Source of the DNA: JAVKMO01 sp031539345
GTDB taxonomy: Bacteria > Bacteroidota > Bacteroidia > Chitinophagales > Chitinophagaceae
DNA: 64,000 nucleotides
NCBI GenBank assembly: GCA_031539345.1
Contig: JAVKMO010000016.1
Location: forward strand, 41,586 to 105,585
Direction: 5' to 3'
The notes beneath the pieces are model-generated. The model searched no databases. It had not been told where the DNA came from and worked only from the letters and a program-made list of their open reading frames with translations. This document shows, piece by piece, positions 1 through 8,287 of the stretch; within the stretch, counting starts at the first letter, position 1, and each line of letters begins with the position of its first letter. The position numbers and the translations under genes are program-made.

Positions 1-887
1 ACTTCTTCTATTGTTCCCGCCTCTTCTCCAACAGCAGTTGCAATGGTATTGAGTCCCACAGGTCCGCCTTTAAACTTGTGAATAATCGTCGTCAAAATTT
101 TATTATCCATTTCATCTAAGCCAAATTCATCAACATTCAATGCTTTTAGGGCATGCTTAGTAATGCCAATATCAATTTGATTTTTATTTAAAACCTGACT
201 AAAATCTCTTACGCGTCGAAAAAGGGCATTGGCGATTCTTGGAGTTCCTCTACTGCGTCGGGCAATTTCAAAAGCTGCATCTTCAGGAATATCCATTTGA
301 CTAAGTTGTGCAGACCGAGTAATAATTTTTGTCAGTATCGTTGCTGTGTAATATTCTAAACGAAATTTTATTCCAAAGCGAGAAAGCAATGGTGCGGTGA
401 GTAGGCCGCTGCGTGTTGTTGCTCCCACAAGCGTAAAAGGTTGGAGATTGAGTTGTATCGTTTTTGCATTCGCACCTGAATCTATAATAATATCGATTTT
501 GTAATCCTCCATTGCAGAGTACAAATATTCTTCTACAACATTTGACAAACGATGAATTTCATCAATAAACAAAATGTCTCTGTGTTGTAAGTTAGACAAT
601 AAGCCTGCCAAATCTCCCGGCTTTTCTATTACAGGCCCTGACGTTTCTTTAATGGCAACGCCCAATTCATTTGCAACAATTCTGCTGAGTGTGGTTTTGC
701 CTAAACCCGGCGGGCCGTGAAATAAAATATGGTCTAAGGGTTCGTTACGCAATTTTGCCGCTTGAATAAAAATGTTCAAATTTTCTATCAGTTGCGACTG
801 ACCTACAAAATCAAACAAGGCCTTGGGGCGCAAGGCATTTTCAAATTCTTTTTCGGAGGCGTTAAAATTGTCTTCTATAATTTCCAT
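1..887 (-). CDS. ruvB: Holliday junction branch migration ATPase RuvB (C-terminus outside window)
   Basis: RuvB is the hexameric AAA+ motor that, with RuvA, drives Holliday junction branch migration in the cytoplasm. The gene starts with ATG at 885-887 and runs off the left edge, so about 295 of the usual 340 or so residues are present. Translation shows the typical N-terminal LRPK segment, LDHILFHGPPGLGKTTL (Walker A) near residue 50, and at the window edge the C-terminal winged-helix segment containing GLDEMD and GGPVGLNT. This family signature is very characteristic. The gene downstream in transcription order lies outside the window. Confidence 0.96.
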   Translation of the reverse strand, partial: MEIIEDNFNASEKEFENALRPKALFDFVGQSQLIENLNIFIQAAKLRNEPLDHILFHGPPGLGKTTLSRIVANELGVAIKETSGPVIEKPGDLAGLLSNLQHRDILFIDEIHRLSNVVEEYLYSAMEDYKIDIIIDSGANAKTIQLNLQPFTLVGATTRSGLLTAPLLSRFGIKFRLEYYTATILTKIITRSAQLSQMDIPEDAAFEIARRSRGTPRIANALFRRVRDFSQVLNKNQIDIGITKHALKALNVDEFGLDEMDNKILTTIIHKFKGGPVGLNTIATAVGEEAGTIEE

Positions 888-947
888 AAAATGTGAGAAG
901 TAAAACCATCAAAAGTAATCGTAAACATGATTTGAACACACTGCATA

Positions 948-2147
948 TTACACAACAATTCTTTGTGAAAATGAGGCTGCTGTGAATTGTATATTGTCAT
1001 TGACTGTTTCATAATTTTGAATGCAAACAATGCCCGGAGATTTGCCAATTTCAAAACTGCCCATTGTATTATCAATGCCCAGCGCTTTTGCCCCGTTGTA
1101 TGTTGCCCATTGCAACAATTGGGTTACTTGTAATTTTGGGAAATGTTGTTGCAGACAAGTCATTTCTGCCATCATGCTCAATGCTGTGTTTGATGCAAAG
1201 CTGTCTGTACCAATCACCAAAGACGCCTTTTCTTCTAGCAACAAATGAAGTGGCGGAAGCGTATTTTGAATGAACAAATTGGCTTTACAACAAAGGGCAA
1301 AATAAATGTCTATCGGTTGTTGTCTTAAAAAATCAATGTCGTGTTTGTCAATAAAAACATTGTGCACCAAAATTGCTTTTTGTGCTTTCAATAAAAAAGG
1401 CAATACGCTTTGGATACTACTTTTTTGCGTAGCAGAAAAAAAATCAATCGGCAAATTGAGTTGCTTAAAAAAGTCGATAAAGTCGCCTTGTTTTTTTTGA
1501 TACAAATCGTTTTCGGCAACACATTCTTGATTGTGCATACTAACGACGTCTCCTGCAATATCACGTTGTAAATGGGCAAACATGGCTGACGAAAAAGAAT
1601 ATGGAGCGTGTGGCGAAAGCGAACTTTTATGCTGTGGAAGTTGTATTAAAAAAGTCTTTAAAAGGTGCGTAAATGTTGCATATTTTTCTGCATTGAATTG
1701 TGCATCAAAGCCAATTGTTTCAATGAAATTGTGAAAATAAATAGACGATTTTTTTTTTGCTTGAATGCTGTCCGTTGTGTTGCAAATATCACCAATAGCA
1801 ACAACGCCTTCTTCTTCAAATCGCTGAATGACTTTTTCTATTGCCGCAAATTTTTGACTTTCATTTTGCAAATGTCTCTTGGTAACAACCTGTAATAAAA
1901 ACGGCATCAATCCTGTTTGTTGAGGAATCGCATTTTGCAAATGGCTTAATTCTGTATGACAGTGTACATTCACAAATCCTGGACAAACAATTCCTTTACA
2001 AAACAAAGTTTCTGCTGTAGTTATTTCGTCTTCTTCAATAATATCTATTAGCGTATTGTGCTTATTAAAGACAAGGGTTTTATTTTCTGGCAAAAAAGAC
2101 TTTCCGTCAAAAATTTTATCGGCTTTTATTTTTTTATATTCACGCAT
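948..2147 (-). CDS. amidohydrolase-family metal-dependent deaminase/hydrolase
   Basis: A 399-residue member of the amidohydrolase superfamily (cytosine deaminase/chlorohydrolase-like branch), a cytosolic TIM-barrel hydrolase. Metal-binding signatures are visible: NVHCHTELSH (H-x-H) near residue 60, SPHAPYS near 178, HNV near 265 and GTDSFASN near 313. The SPHAPY and GTDS.ASN motifs resemble aminofutalosine and S-adenosylhomocysteine deaminases, but the substrate cannot be read from sequence and no menaquinone futalosine-pathway gene lies beside it. It lies 60 bp upstream of the ruvB start in the same direction, so the two may be cotranscribed. Confidence 0.8.
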   Translation of the reverse strand: MREYKKIKADKIFDGKSFLPENKTLVFNKHNTLIDIIEEDEITTAETLFCKGIVCPGFVNVHCHTELSHLQNAIPQQTGLMPFLLQVVTKRHLQNESQKFAAIEKVIQRFEEEGVVAIGDICNTTDSIQAKKKSSIYFHNFIETIGFDAQFNAEKYATFTHLLKTFLIQLPQHKSSLSPHAPYSFSSAMFAHLQRDIAGDVVSMHNQECVAENDLYQKKQGDFIDFFKQLNLPIDFFSATQKSSIQSVLPFLLKAQKAILVHNVFIDKHDIDFLRQQPIDIYFALCCKANLFIQNTLPPLHLLLEEKASLVIGTDSFASNTALSMMAEMTCLQQHFPKLQVTQLLQWATYNGAKALGIDNTMGSFEIGKSPGIVCIQNYETVNDNIQFTAASFSQRIVV

Positions 2148-2177
2148 TTTAATAATCGTAGTAAAAAATTATTGCAC

Positions 2178-2185
2178 CAAACATA
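2178..2185 (-). promoter_or_regulatory. possible Bacteroidota -7 promoter box for the amidohydrolase gene
   Basis: The minus strand reads TATGTTTG, matching the TAnnTTTG -7 consensus known for the Bacteroidota primary sigma factor. It lies 30 bp upstream of the amidohydrolase start, in the 44-bp gap between two divergent genes. No convincing TTTG -33 element was seen at the right spacing, so the call is weak. Confidence 0.3.
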
Positions 2186-2191
2186 GTCAAT

Positions 2192-3337
2192 ATGCTTAAT
2201 TATTCTTTGTTGTTAAGTCTTACGCAACCGCTTGATAAGATGAAAATTCTTGGAGATACCAGCTTAGACGAACATCAATTTGGCAAACAAATTGTTCATT
2301 TAAGCAACGTCGACCAAAACAAAGACCAGCACTTTGATTTTGCCATTTTGGGCTTAACACAAATAAAAGGTGCCGAAATAGAAGCAACACAAACGAATAC
2401 AAAAAACAACACGGACAATATTCGCAAACATTTTTACAAATTATATGCTTGGCATCCTTCAATTAAAATTTTAGACATTGGCGATTTGCAAGAACAAAAT
2501 GATGCGACAACAATACATAAAGCAATAGAAAAAATAACCATTGCGTGCATTGAAGCAAATGTGATTCTGGTGGTCATTGGAGGTCCTCATAATGCCGTTG
2601 TGGGTCAATTTACAGGCACACAATCCAGTCATCAAAAAGTGCGGTTTGCAAACATAGATGCGTTTATTGACAGTCATCAAGAAAAGCCATTTCAAGAATA
2701 CAATTTCTTAAACCAAATTGTTTCTGTTGAAGACGCTCAAAAATGTCATTACACGCATGTTGGGTTTCAAAGTTACTTTACACACCCTTCTATTTTAAAA
2801 CAATGGAATAGCAATCAATTTGAATTTTATCGCCTTGGTTATGTCAAAGACAATCCTTATGAAATAGAGCCCTCTATGCGTAATTCGGACGTTGTTGCCA
2901 TCGACATTGCGGCTGTTGCGAATGCCCATACACAATATGCTCACTTATCAACAGGATTAAACATAGAAGAAATATGTTTGTTGATGCGTTTTTGTGGCAT
3001 GGCAAGTAATGTTAAAACACTGGGTATTTATGGCTATTATTCCGTGTTGGACAAAAATGAAAAAAATGCGATGCTCATTGCTCAAATGTTATGGCATTTT
3101 GTAGAGGGGATTCATTTTAAACAACAAGAAGGAAATTTTGATAATGAAAAAGATTTTGAAATGCACTTTACGACATTCAATGAAATTAAAACTATCTTTT
3201 ATCAAAACAAACTCACAAAACGCTGGTGGATGGAACATGGTCAGAATAAAAAAAAGATTCCCTGCTCTTACAATGATTATTTACTCGTAACGCAAAATGA
3301 AATTCCCGATAGATGGCTCAACGGATTTGACGAATAA
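2192..3337 (+). CDS. arginase/formimidoylglutamase-fold protein with degenerate metal site
   Basis: A 381-residue protein of the ureohydrolase (arginase/agmatinase/formimidoylglutamase) fold, of the length typical of the Bacteroidota branch. Active enzymes bind two Mn ions with GGDHS, DAHxD and SxDxDxxDP motifs. Here the equivalents are IGGPHNA near residue 128 (His kept), NIDAFID near 153 (the central His is Phe) and AIDIAAVAN near 236 (the second Asp is Ala). Two of six metal ligands therefore appear lost, which suggests a non-catalytic or altered role. It is divergent from the amidohydrolase gene, with a 44-bp gap. Confidence 0.7.
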   Translation: MLNYSLLLSLTQPLDKMKILGDTSLDEHQFGKQIVHLSNVDQNKDQHFDFAILGLTQIKGAEIEATQTNTKNNTDNIRKHFYKLYAWHPSIKILDIGDLQEQNDATTIHKAIEKITIACIEANVILVVIGGPHNAVVGQFTGTQSSHQKVRFANIDAFIDSHQEKPFQEYNFLNQIVSVEDAQKCHYTHVGFQSYFTHPSILKQWNSNQFEFYRLGYVKDNPYEIEPSMRNSDVVAIDIAAVANAHTQYAHLSTGLNIEEICLLMRFCGMASNVKTLGIYGYYSVLDKNEKNAMLIAQMLWHFVEGIHFKQQEGNFDNEKDFEMHFTTFNEIKTIFYQNKLTKRWWMEHGQNKKKIPCSYNDYLLVTQNEIPDRWLNGFDE

Positions 3338-3410
3338 CCCAAAATAAAAATTACCCATTCAAACGATTATACCAATCATAAATTTTTTATCTTTTCAATT
3401 TTATTCTCTT

Positions 3411-4118
3411 ATGATTTTTACTGACATCATCGACTCGGCAACAGGCATTAAAGAAGTGGTTACAAACCCTGCAACCACAACCACCGCCTTACCAGAAAAA
3501 ATAAGCCTCATTACTATGTTAATGCAAGGGGGCGTTTTAATGATCCCTCTTTTTATTTTATTTGCTATGGCAGTATGGGTTTTTTTTGAACGCTATTTAA
3601 CGCTAAAAAAAGCCCTGCAAATAGACGAAAGGTTTATGGCTGCAATAAGGGATTATATCACTACGGCAAATATTGTACAAGCAAAAGCGTATACCAAATC
3701 ATTTACAAATCCTGTTGCAAGGGTGATAGAAAAAGGAATTATGCGTATTGGCAAACCAATTGACATTATTGAAAGCAGTATGGAAAACACAGGAAAAGTA
3801 GAAATGTATAAAGTACAAAAAAACCTTTCTGTCTTGTCTAGCATTGCCGGCATTGCTCCGATGTTTGGTTTTTTAGGGACAATTATTGGCATGATTAAAT
3901 TATTTTATGGCATTTCTTCTACGGGAGAATATACGCTCAACACAATTGCAGGCGGCATTTATACCAAAATGATGACAAGTGCAAGCGGCTTAATTATTGG
4001 CTTGTTGGCATACATGGCACACAATTATTTAAATGCACAAATTGATAAAATAGAACATAAAATACAAGAAGCATCAACAGAATTTATGGATATTCTCCAA
4101 GAACCTGTTGCCAAATAG
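3411..4118 (+). CDS. MotA/TolQ/ExbB-family proton channel protein
   Basis: A 235-residue inner-membrane protein that would form the pentameric proton channel of an ExbB/TolQ-type energiser. One hydrophobic helix lies near residues 38-60 (GGVLMIPLFILFAMAVW). The conserved core pair of helices includes GIAPMFGFLGTIIGMI near residue 150 and SASGLIIGLLAYMAHNYL near 195, as in ExbB. The exbD-like gene starts 18 bp downstream, supporting a two-gene unit. No TonB or TolA gene follows, so what it energises is not stated by the neighbourhood. Confidence 0.9.
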   Translation: MIFTDIIDSATGIKEVVTNPATTTTALPEKISLITMLMQGGVLMIPLFILFAMAVWVFFERYLTLKKALQIDERFMAAIRDYITTANIVQAKAYTKSFTNPVARVIEKGIMRIGKPIDIIESSMENTGKVEMYKVQKNLSVLSSIAGIAPMFGFLGTIIGMIKLFYGISSTGEYTLNTIAGGIYTKMMTSASGLIIGLLAYMAHNYLNAQIDKIEHKIQEASTEFMDILQEPVAK

Positions 4119-4136
4119 TTTAACAAACAATACACC

Positions 4137-4535
4137 ATGAATTTAAGAAATAAAAAAAGGGGGAATGAAGAGCCGCACACTGGTGCGCTGAACGACATTC
4201 TGTTTATTCTGTTGTTGTTTTTTTTAATTGTTTCTACGCTTGCCAATCCCAATGTCATCAAGCTGTCTCAACCAAAAGCCAATAGCGACACCAAGTCAAA
4301 ACAAACTGTTGTTGTTTCTATTGATGAACACAAAAATTATTTTGTTGGCAATACAAGAACAAACGAAATAGATTTGAAAAAAAAATTAGAACCATTTGTC
4401 AATAACGATAAAGAGAATGCTGCCATTGTAATCAATGCAGACAAAACCGTACCAATAGAGCAGGTTGTTTTTGTAATGAAAATTGCACGTGAATTAGGCG
4501 CAAAAAGTGTTTTATCTGTTCAAAAACCTGATTAA
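4137..4535 (+). CDS. ExbD/TolR-family biopolymer transport protein
   Basis: A 132-residue single-pass protein with a short basic N-terminus (NLRNKKRG), one transmembrane helix and a periplasmic domain, as in ExbD/TolR. The functional membrane aspartate is present (GALNDILFILLLFFLIVS, Asp about residue 20), so it should be able to use the proton gradient together with the ExbB-like partner encoded just upstream. The periplasmic part contains the family's INADKTVPIEQVVFVM segment. The next gene begins 1 bp after the stop codon. Confidence 0.9.
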   Translation: MNLRNKKRGNEEPHTGALNDILFILLLFFLIVSTLANPNVIKLSQPKANSDTKSKQTVVVSIDEHKNYFVGNTRTNEIDLKKKLEPFVNNDKENAAIVINADKTVPIEQVVFVMKIARELGAKSVLSVQKPD

Positions 4536-4536
4536 A

Positions 4537-5334
4537 ATGAAAATAGCTGTTTTATTCTTTCTGATTTGTTGTTGTTATGAAACAGGCGTTTCACAGAAAA
4601 AAATTTCTCAAATAGAAGTTTTTAGTGGGCTACATCAGGGGGTAGGCGATTTTGCTGACGTTTCTTTTAAAAATCCACAATCTTATTTTGCCGATAACGG
4701 AATCAATATAGGAGGACGCTATACATTCTTGTTGTTGTCAAACAAACCGGAAATTTTTTCTAAAGAAAAATTCAATTTGTTTGGAGCTTATTGTCCTGGT
4801 GATTATTATTTTTTAGATGGATATCCTGATGTTGATTTTTTTGTTGAATATCAATATGCACAGAATGGGCTTAACAAGAATATTGCAGACATTTATAGCA
4901 ACCATTATGAAGAAGCAGTCAACGTATCTGACTTAGGATATTGGAAACAACAAACGCTTTCTGTTGGAGGAAAAGTACATTATATCATTCAGCTACCCAT
5001 TGCTGTTGGATGCTATGGAATTGCGAGTGTGGGAGCGGGTATTTTAGAAGCACCAGAATACACATTTTCGATTGAAGAAGATGCGCGTACTTCAAAATAC
5101 AAAACAACAGCCTCGCCGGGCATTTTAATTTCCGGAAAATTTGGTGTTGGAGGAGAGCTTTTTTTAACTTCAAGACTCCGTTTATTTGTTGAAAGCCAAT
5201 ACGTTTATTCATCTTCTCTTTCTTATACAATAACAGTAAGCGGCATTACAGACAAAAGCAAAATTGAATACAACACTCAATCGCAAATGTCAAGTGTTTT
5301 GTTGCAAGCTGGCCTTTCTTATCGCATACACTAA
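4537..5334 (+). CDS. predicted outer-membrane beta-barrel protein
   Basis: A 265-residue exported protein of unknown function. I chose the ATG at 4537, which gives a clean signal peptide (MKIAVLFFLICCCYETGVSQ). A longer frame starts at 4507 but overlaps exbD and spoils the signal. The mature part is rich in alternating aromatic and glycine segments (GINIGGRYTFLLL, SVGGKVHYII, GKFGVGGELFLTSRLRLFVESQYVY) and ends in LQAGLSYRIH, a barrel-like C-terminus. It sits directly after exbB-exbD and 13 bp before a large lipoprotein gene, so the four are probably one operon. Confidence 0.65.
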   Translation: MKIAVLFFLICCCYETGVSQKKISQIEVFSGLHQGVGDFADVSFKNPQSYFADNGINIGGRYTFLLLSNKPEIFSKEKFNLFGAYCPGDYYFLDGYPDVDFFVEYQYAQNGLNKNIADIYSNHYEEAVNVSDLGYWKQQTLSVGGKVHYIIQLPIAVGCYGIASVGAGILEAPEYTFSIEEDARTSKYKTTASPGILISGKFGVGGELFLTSRLRLFVESQYVYSSSLSYTITVSGITDKSKIEYNTQSQMSSVLLQAGLSYRIH

Positions 5335-5347
5335 CGCACTGTCAATC

Positions 5348-8278
5348 ATGTTAAAACAATTTGTTTATCCACTATGGATTTTTGTTTTTGTTGTTCTTTC
5401 GTGCAAAAAGACAGACACCACATTTATCCCTGAAGTTGGGCTTGTTCCAATTGTTGTTTATTCGCATCAAGAAACAGATACGATTAAACAAGACACGTCT
5501 TTGCTGATTCAATGGACCAATAAAACGTCTTACCAAAACAAGATTGAATATGCCTTAGACCTTCAAGAAAATGCAAACGAATTTGTTCGATTAGCGAAAA
5601 TTAGTGATAGCGGTCTTCGTCTTACTTCTTTATTGCCAAGCAAACAATACACTTTAAAAATTACGAGCATTCGTGGGCAAGACAAAATTTCACAGCCTGT
5701 AGTTTTACATAAAATCATAACACAACAGATTCCGTTTTATTTATTAAGCGTTGCCGACTCCAGCACAAAAGTAGTTTTAGACACGATGCTACGTTGGCAA
5801 ACTGTACAGCCTTTTTATAAAAAAAGAAAAGTTGTTTATGATTTATTTATTGGAAAGTCCCCAACTTTTTCTAAAGGAGACACGATCTTCAAAAACCTTG
5901 TCGACACAACTTTCATTACAGACAAAACAATCATTACTTATAGCAAAAGATATTTTTGGTCTGTAACAGCACGATATGTAAATGACGGATCAGAATGTGC
6001 GGTTTGTGCAAATCCGTCAAGCTTTGTAACACAAGACCCTCCTTCATTTTCATACAAGCCAATTTTAGATTATATTCAAGGTAGTCCTAACAATTATTCT
6101 GCCACTCCAGTTTATATCAATGGAGTTCCTAGTGTCTATAGTATTGTAAGCGAGAACGGACTTGAACCAAGTGGAAACATTACAATCAACCCGATAACAG
6201 GCGTTTTAACCTACGACACACACACACCTATCGGCACGTATCGTTTGATTCTTCATAATATAAAAGCCCCTACTGATGTCGTTTATATTCTTGTAGTACG
6301 TAAATTATTGTTTGCGTATGAGTTGAACGGAGGATTATTCTCTGCATTCCCAAAAGTATACAGCCTTGATTTCAATACAGCCACCGACGCGCCAAGCGAA
6401 ATACCACAACGAAGCGGTTATACTTTTGATGGGTGGCATAATGACGACAAAACGTTTAGTAATCGGTATGATTTTTCAACACTCCTTACGGATGACAAAA
6501 CAATTTATGCAAAGTGGAAAGTGAATGTAACATTTGCGTTAAACGGAGCGCCTTCATCTCAACAACCGCCACCACAAATTTTAGAAATCAATACAAAAGC
6601 AACAAGACCCCCCAACCCTGTTTGGGCAGGTTATACCTTTGATGTCTGGTCAAATAATGGCACTACATTTGATTTTAACCAATTGATATCAACACCCACA
6701 ACACTCAGTGCAAAATGGATACAAAATTATTTTTTTTATAGTCCAGCATCAGGCAATTATGTAACAACACCAACAGGAGAAAATAATTCTGGTATGCCAA
6801 CGTTTCGCTTTAATGAACCGGGAACTTATGGGCTCGAAAGTGCTCCCTTTGGAGTTTCTATAGACACGAGAACAGGTATAATTTATTGGTCGGGAACTAT
6901 CGGCGCCGGAACGTATAATTTGCGGATAACAAATACAAACTGTTTGTCCCCTGTTTTTTTTCCTTTGACAGTTACAGCAGAAAACCTTTCTTGTGGGTCT
7001 AACCACAGAGAACTTTTAACAGAATTGTATAATCGCCTAAATGGGAATTCATGGATCAACAAAAACAATTGGAATAGCAGTGAGGGTTTGGGACGATGGG
7101 CAGGAATTGCCACAGACGTGAATGGTTGTGTAACAACAATCAATTTGGACAGAAATAATGTGAGTGGATCTATTCCCGCCTCTATTGGAAATATCAGTAC
7201 GCTAACAATTATTGACCTTCACAACAATTCAATTGCGGGAACAATTCCCGATGCCATCAACAATCTCAACAAATTGGCATATTTAGATGTAAGCAACAAT
7301 CAAATTGGAGGAAATATTCCAACAGCACTAAGTGGTCTGTCGGCGCTTAAAAAAATGTACTTGCAAAATAACCGTCTTGTCGGTTCTATCCCTGTTTCTA
7401 TCGGCGACCTTTCTCTTTTAACGCATCTCTATTTAAATACAAATTCTTTGTCCGGCAATATTCCATCTTCTATTGGAAGATTGACAGCTTTGATAGATTT
7501 TAACGCAAACTACAATTCATTAGTTGGCAATATTCCATCAATTAGCGCACTCACAGAATTGGTAGCTTTAGACCTCGGCAATAATTTTTTAACGGGTACA
7601 ATTCCTGCTATCAACACTTTGACCAGACTCGAAAGATTATGGCTTCGCAGAAATCAATTGTCAGGCACCATTCCAGATGTCGGAAATTTAACCCGATTAC
7701 AAACTATTTTATTGAATAACAATTCGCTTACAGGGACGATTCCTGCGTCTATAACAAATTGTACAGCACTCAACACAATAGACTTTTCGGTTAATCAACT
7801 CAGTGGTAACATTCCTGACATTCCAGCGGGAAAATGGCAAAATTTAACCACCATCAATATAAGCAACAATAAATTAGACGGAGCTATACCAACATCGATA
7901 GGCAACATATCGAACTTGCAATCTTTATTATTAGACACAAATAAAATTCCTAACGCTATTCCTACTAGCATTGGAACTTTAAGATGGTTGTCAACATTGA
8001 AACTCGGCTTCAATTTACTTACAGGGACAATTCCTGCCACAATTCGCAACCCTCCTAGCAATTTGTATTATTTGTCTCTCAATAACAATGCCTTAACAGG
8101 AAGTGTGCCTGAAGAAATTGGGTCTCTTCCAAATTTATCCGGCTTGTTGTTGAACAACAATAAGTTAACAGGGACAATGCCAACAAGCATTTGCGACAGA
8201 AAAGGTTATGAACAGTATGGCACTTACAACACGGACAATAATGGCAATGGAACTATTCTTTTTACCCCGTGCCCATAA
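5348..8278 (+). CDS. large surface lipoprotein: Ig-like, InlB-type and leucine-rich repeats
   Basis: A 976-residue lipoprotein: MLKQFVYPLWIFVFVVLSCKK is a signal peptide with a lipobox Cys. The ATG at 5348 is preferred over an in-frame start at 5264 that lies inside the previous gene. After fibronectin/Ig-like segments come two Listeria-Bacteroides (InlB B-type) repeats (GYTFDGW...IYAKWK and GYTFDVW...LSAKWI, about residues 345-465), then an Ig-like NPxTGxI/L type domain. From about residue 555 there are around fifteen plant-type LRR units of the form LTGTIPxSIGxLxxL, starting with an LRRNT-like cap (LYNRLNGNSWINKNNW). It is probably exposed on the cell surface for binding. No catalytic motif is visible. 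Confidence 0.8.
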   Translation: MLKQFVYPLWIFVFVVLSCKKTDTTFIPEVGLVPIVVYSHQETDTIKQDTSLLIQWTNKTSYQNKIEYALDLQENANEFVRLAKISDSGLRLTSLLPSKQYTLKITSIRGQDKISQPVVLHKIITQQIPFYLLSVADSSTKVVLDTMLRWQTVQPFYKKRKVVYDLFIGKSPTFSKGDTIFKNLVDTTFITDKTIITYSKRYFWSVTARYVNDGSECAVCANPSSFVTQDPPSFSYKPILDYIQGSPNNYSATPVYINGVPSVYSIVSENGLEPSGNITINPITGVLTYDTHTPIGTYRLILHNIKAPTDVVYILVVRKLLFAYELNGGLFSAFPKVYSLDFNTATDAPSEIPQRSGYTFDGWHNDDKTFSNRYDFSTLLTDDKTIYAKWKVNVTFALNGAPSSQQPPPQILEINTKATRPPNPVWAGYTFDVWSNNGTTFDFNQLISTPTTLSAKWIQNYFFYSPASGNYVTTPTGENNSGMPTFRFNEPGTYGLESAPFGVSIDTRTGIIYWSGTIGAGTYNLRITNTNCLSPVFFPLTVTAENLSCGSNHRELLTELYNRLNGNSWINKNNWNSSEGLGRWAGIATDVNGCVTTINLDRNNVSGSIPASIGNISTLTIIDLHNNSIAGTIPDAINNLNKLAYLDVSNNQIGGNIPTALSGLSALKKMYLQNNRLVGSIPVSIGDLSLLTHLYLNTNSLSGNIPSSIGRLTALIDFNANYNSLVGNIPSISALTELVALDLGNNFLTGTIPAINTLTRLERLWLRRNQLSGTIPDVGNLTRLQTILLNNNSLTGTIPASITNCTALNTIDFSVNQLSGNIPDIPAGKWQNLTTINISNNKLDGAIPTSIGNISNLQSLLLDTNKIPNAIPTSIGTLRWLSTLKLGFNLLTGTIPATIRNPPSNLYYLSLNNNALTGSVPEEIGSLPNLSGLLLNNNKLTGTMPTSICDRKGYEQYGTYNTDNNGNGTILFTPCP

Positions 8279-8287
8279 AACAAGAAT

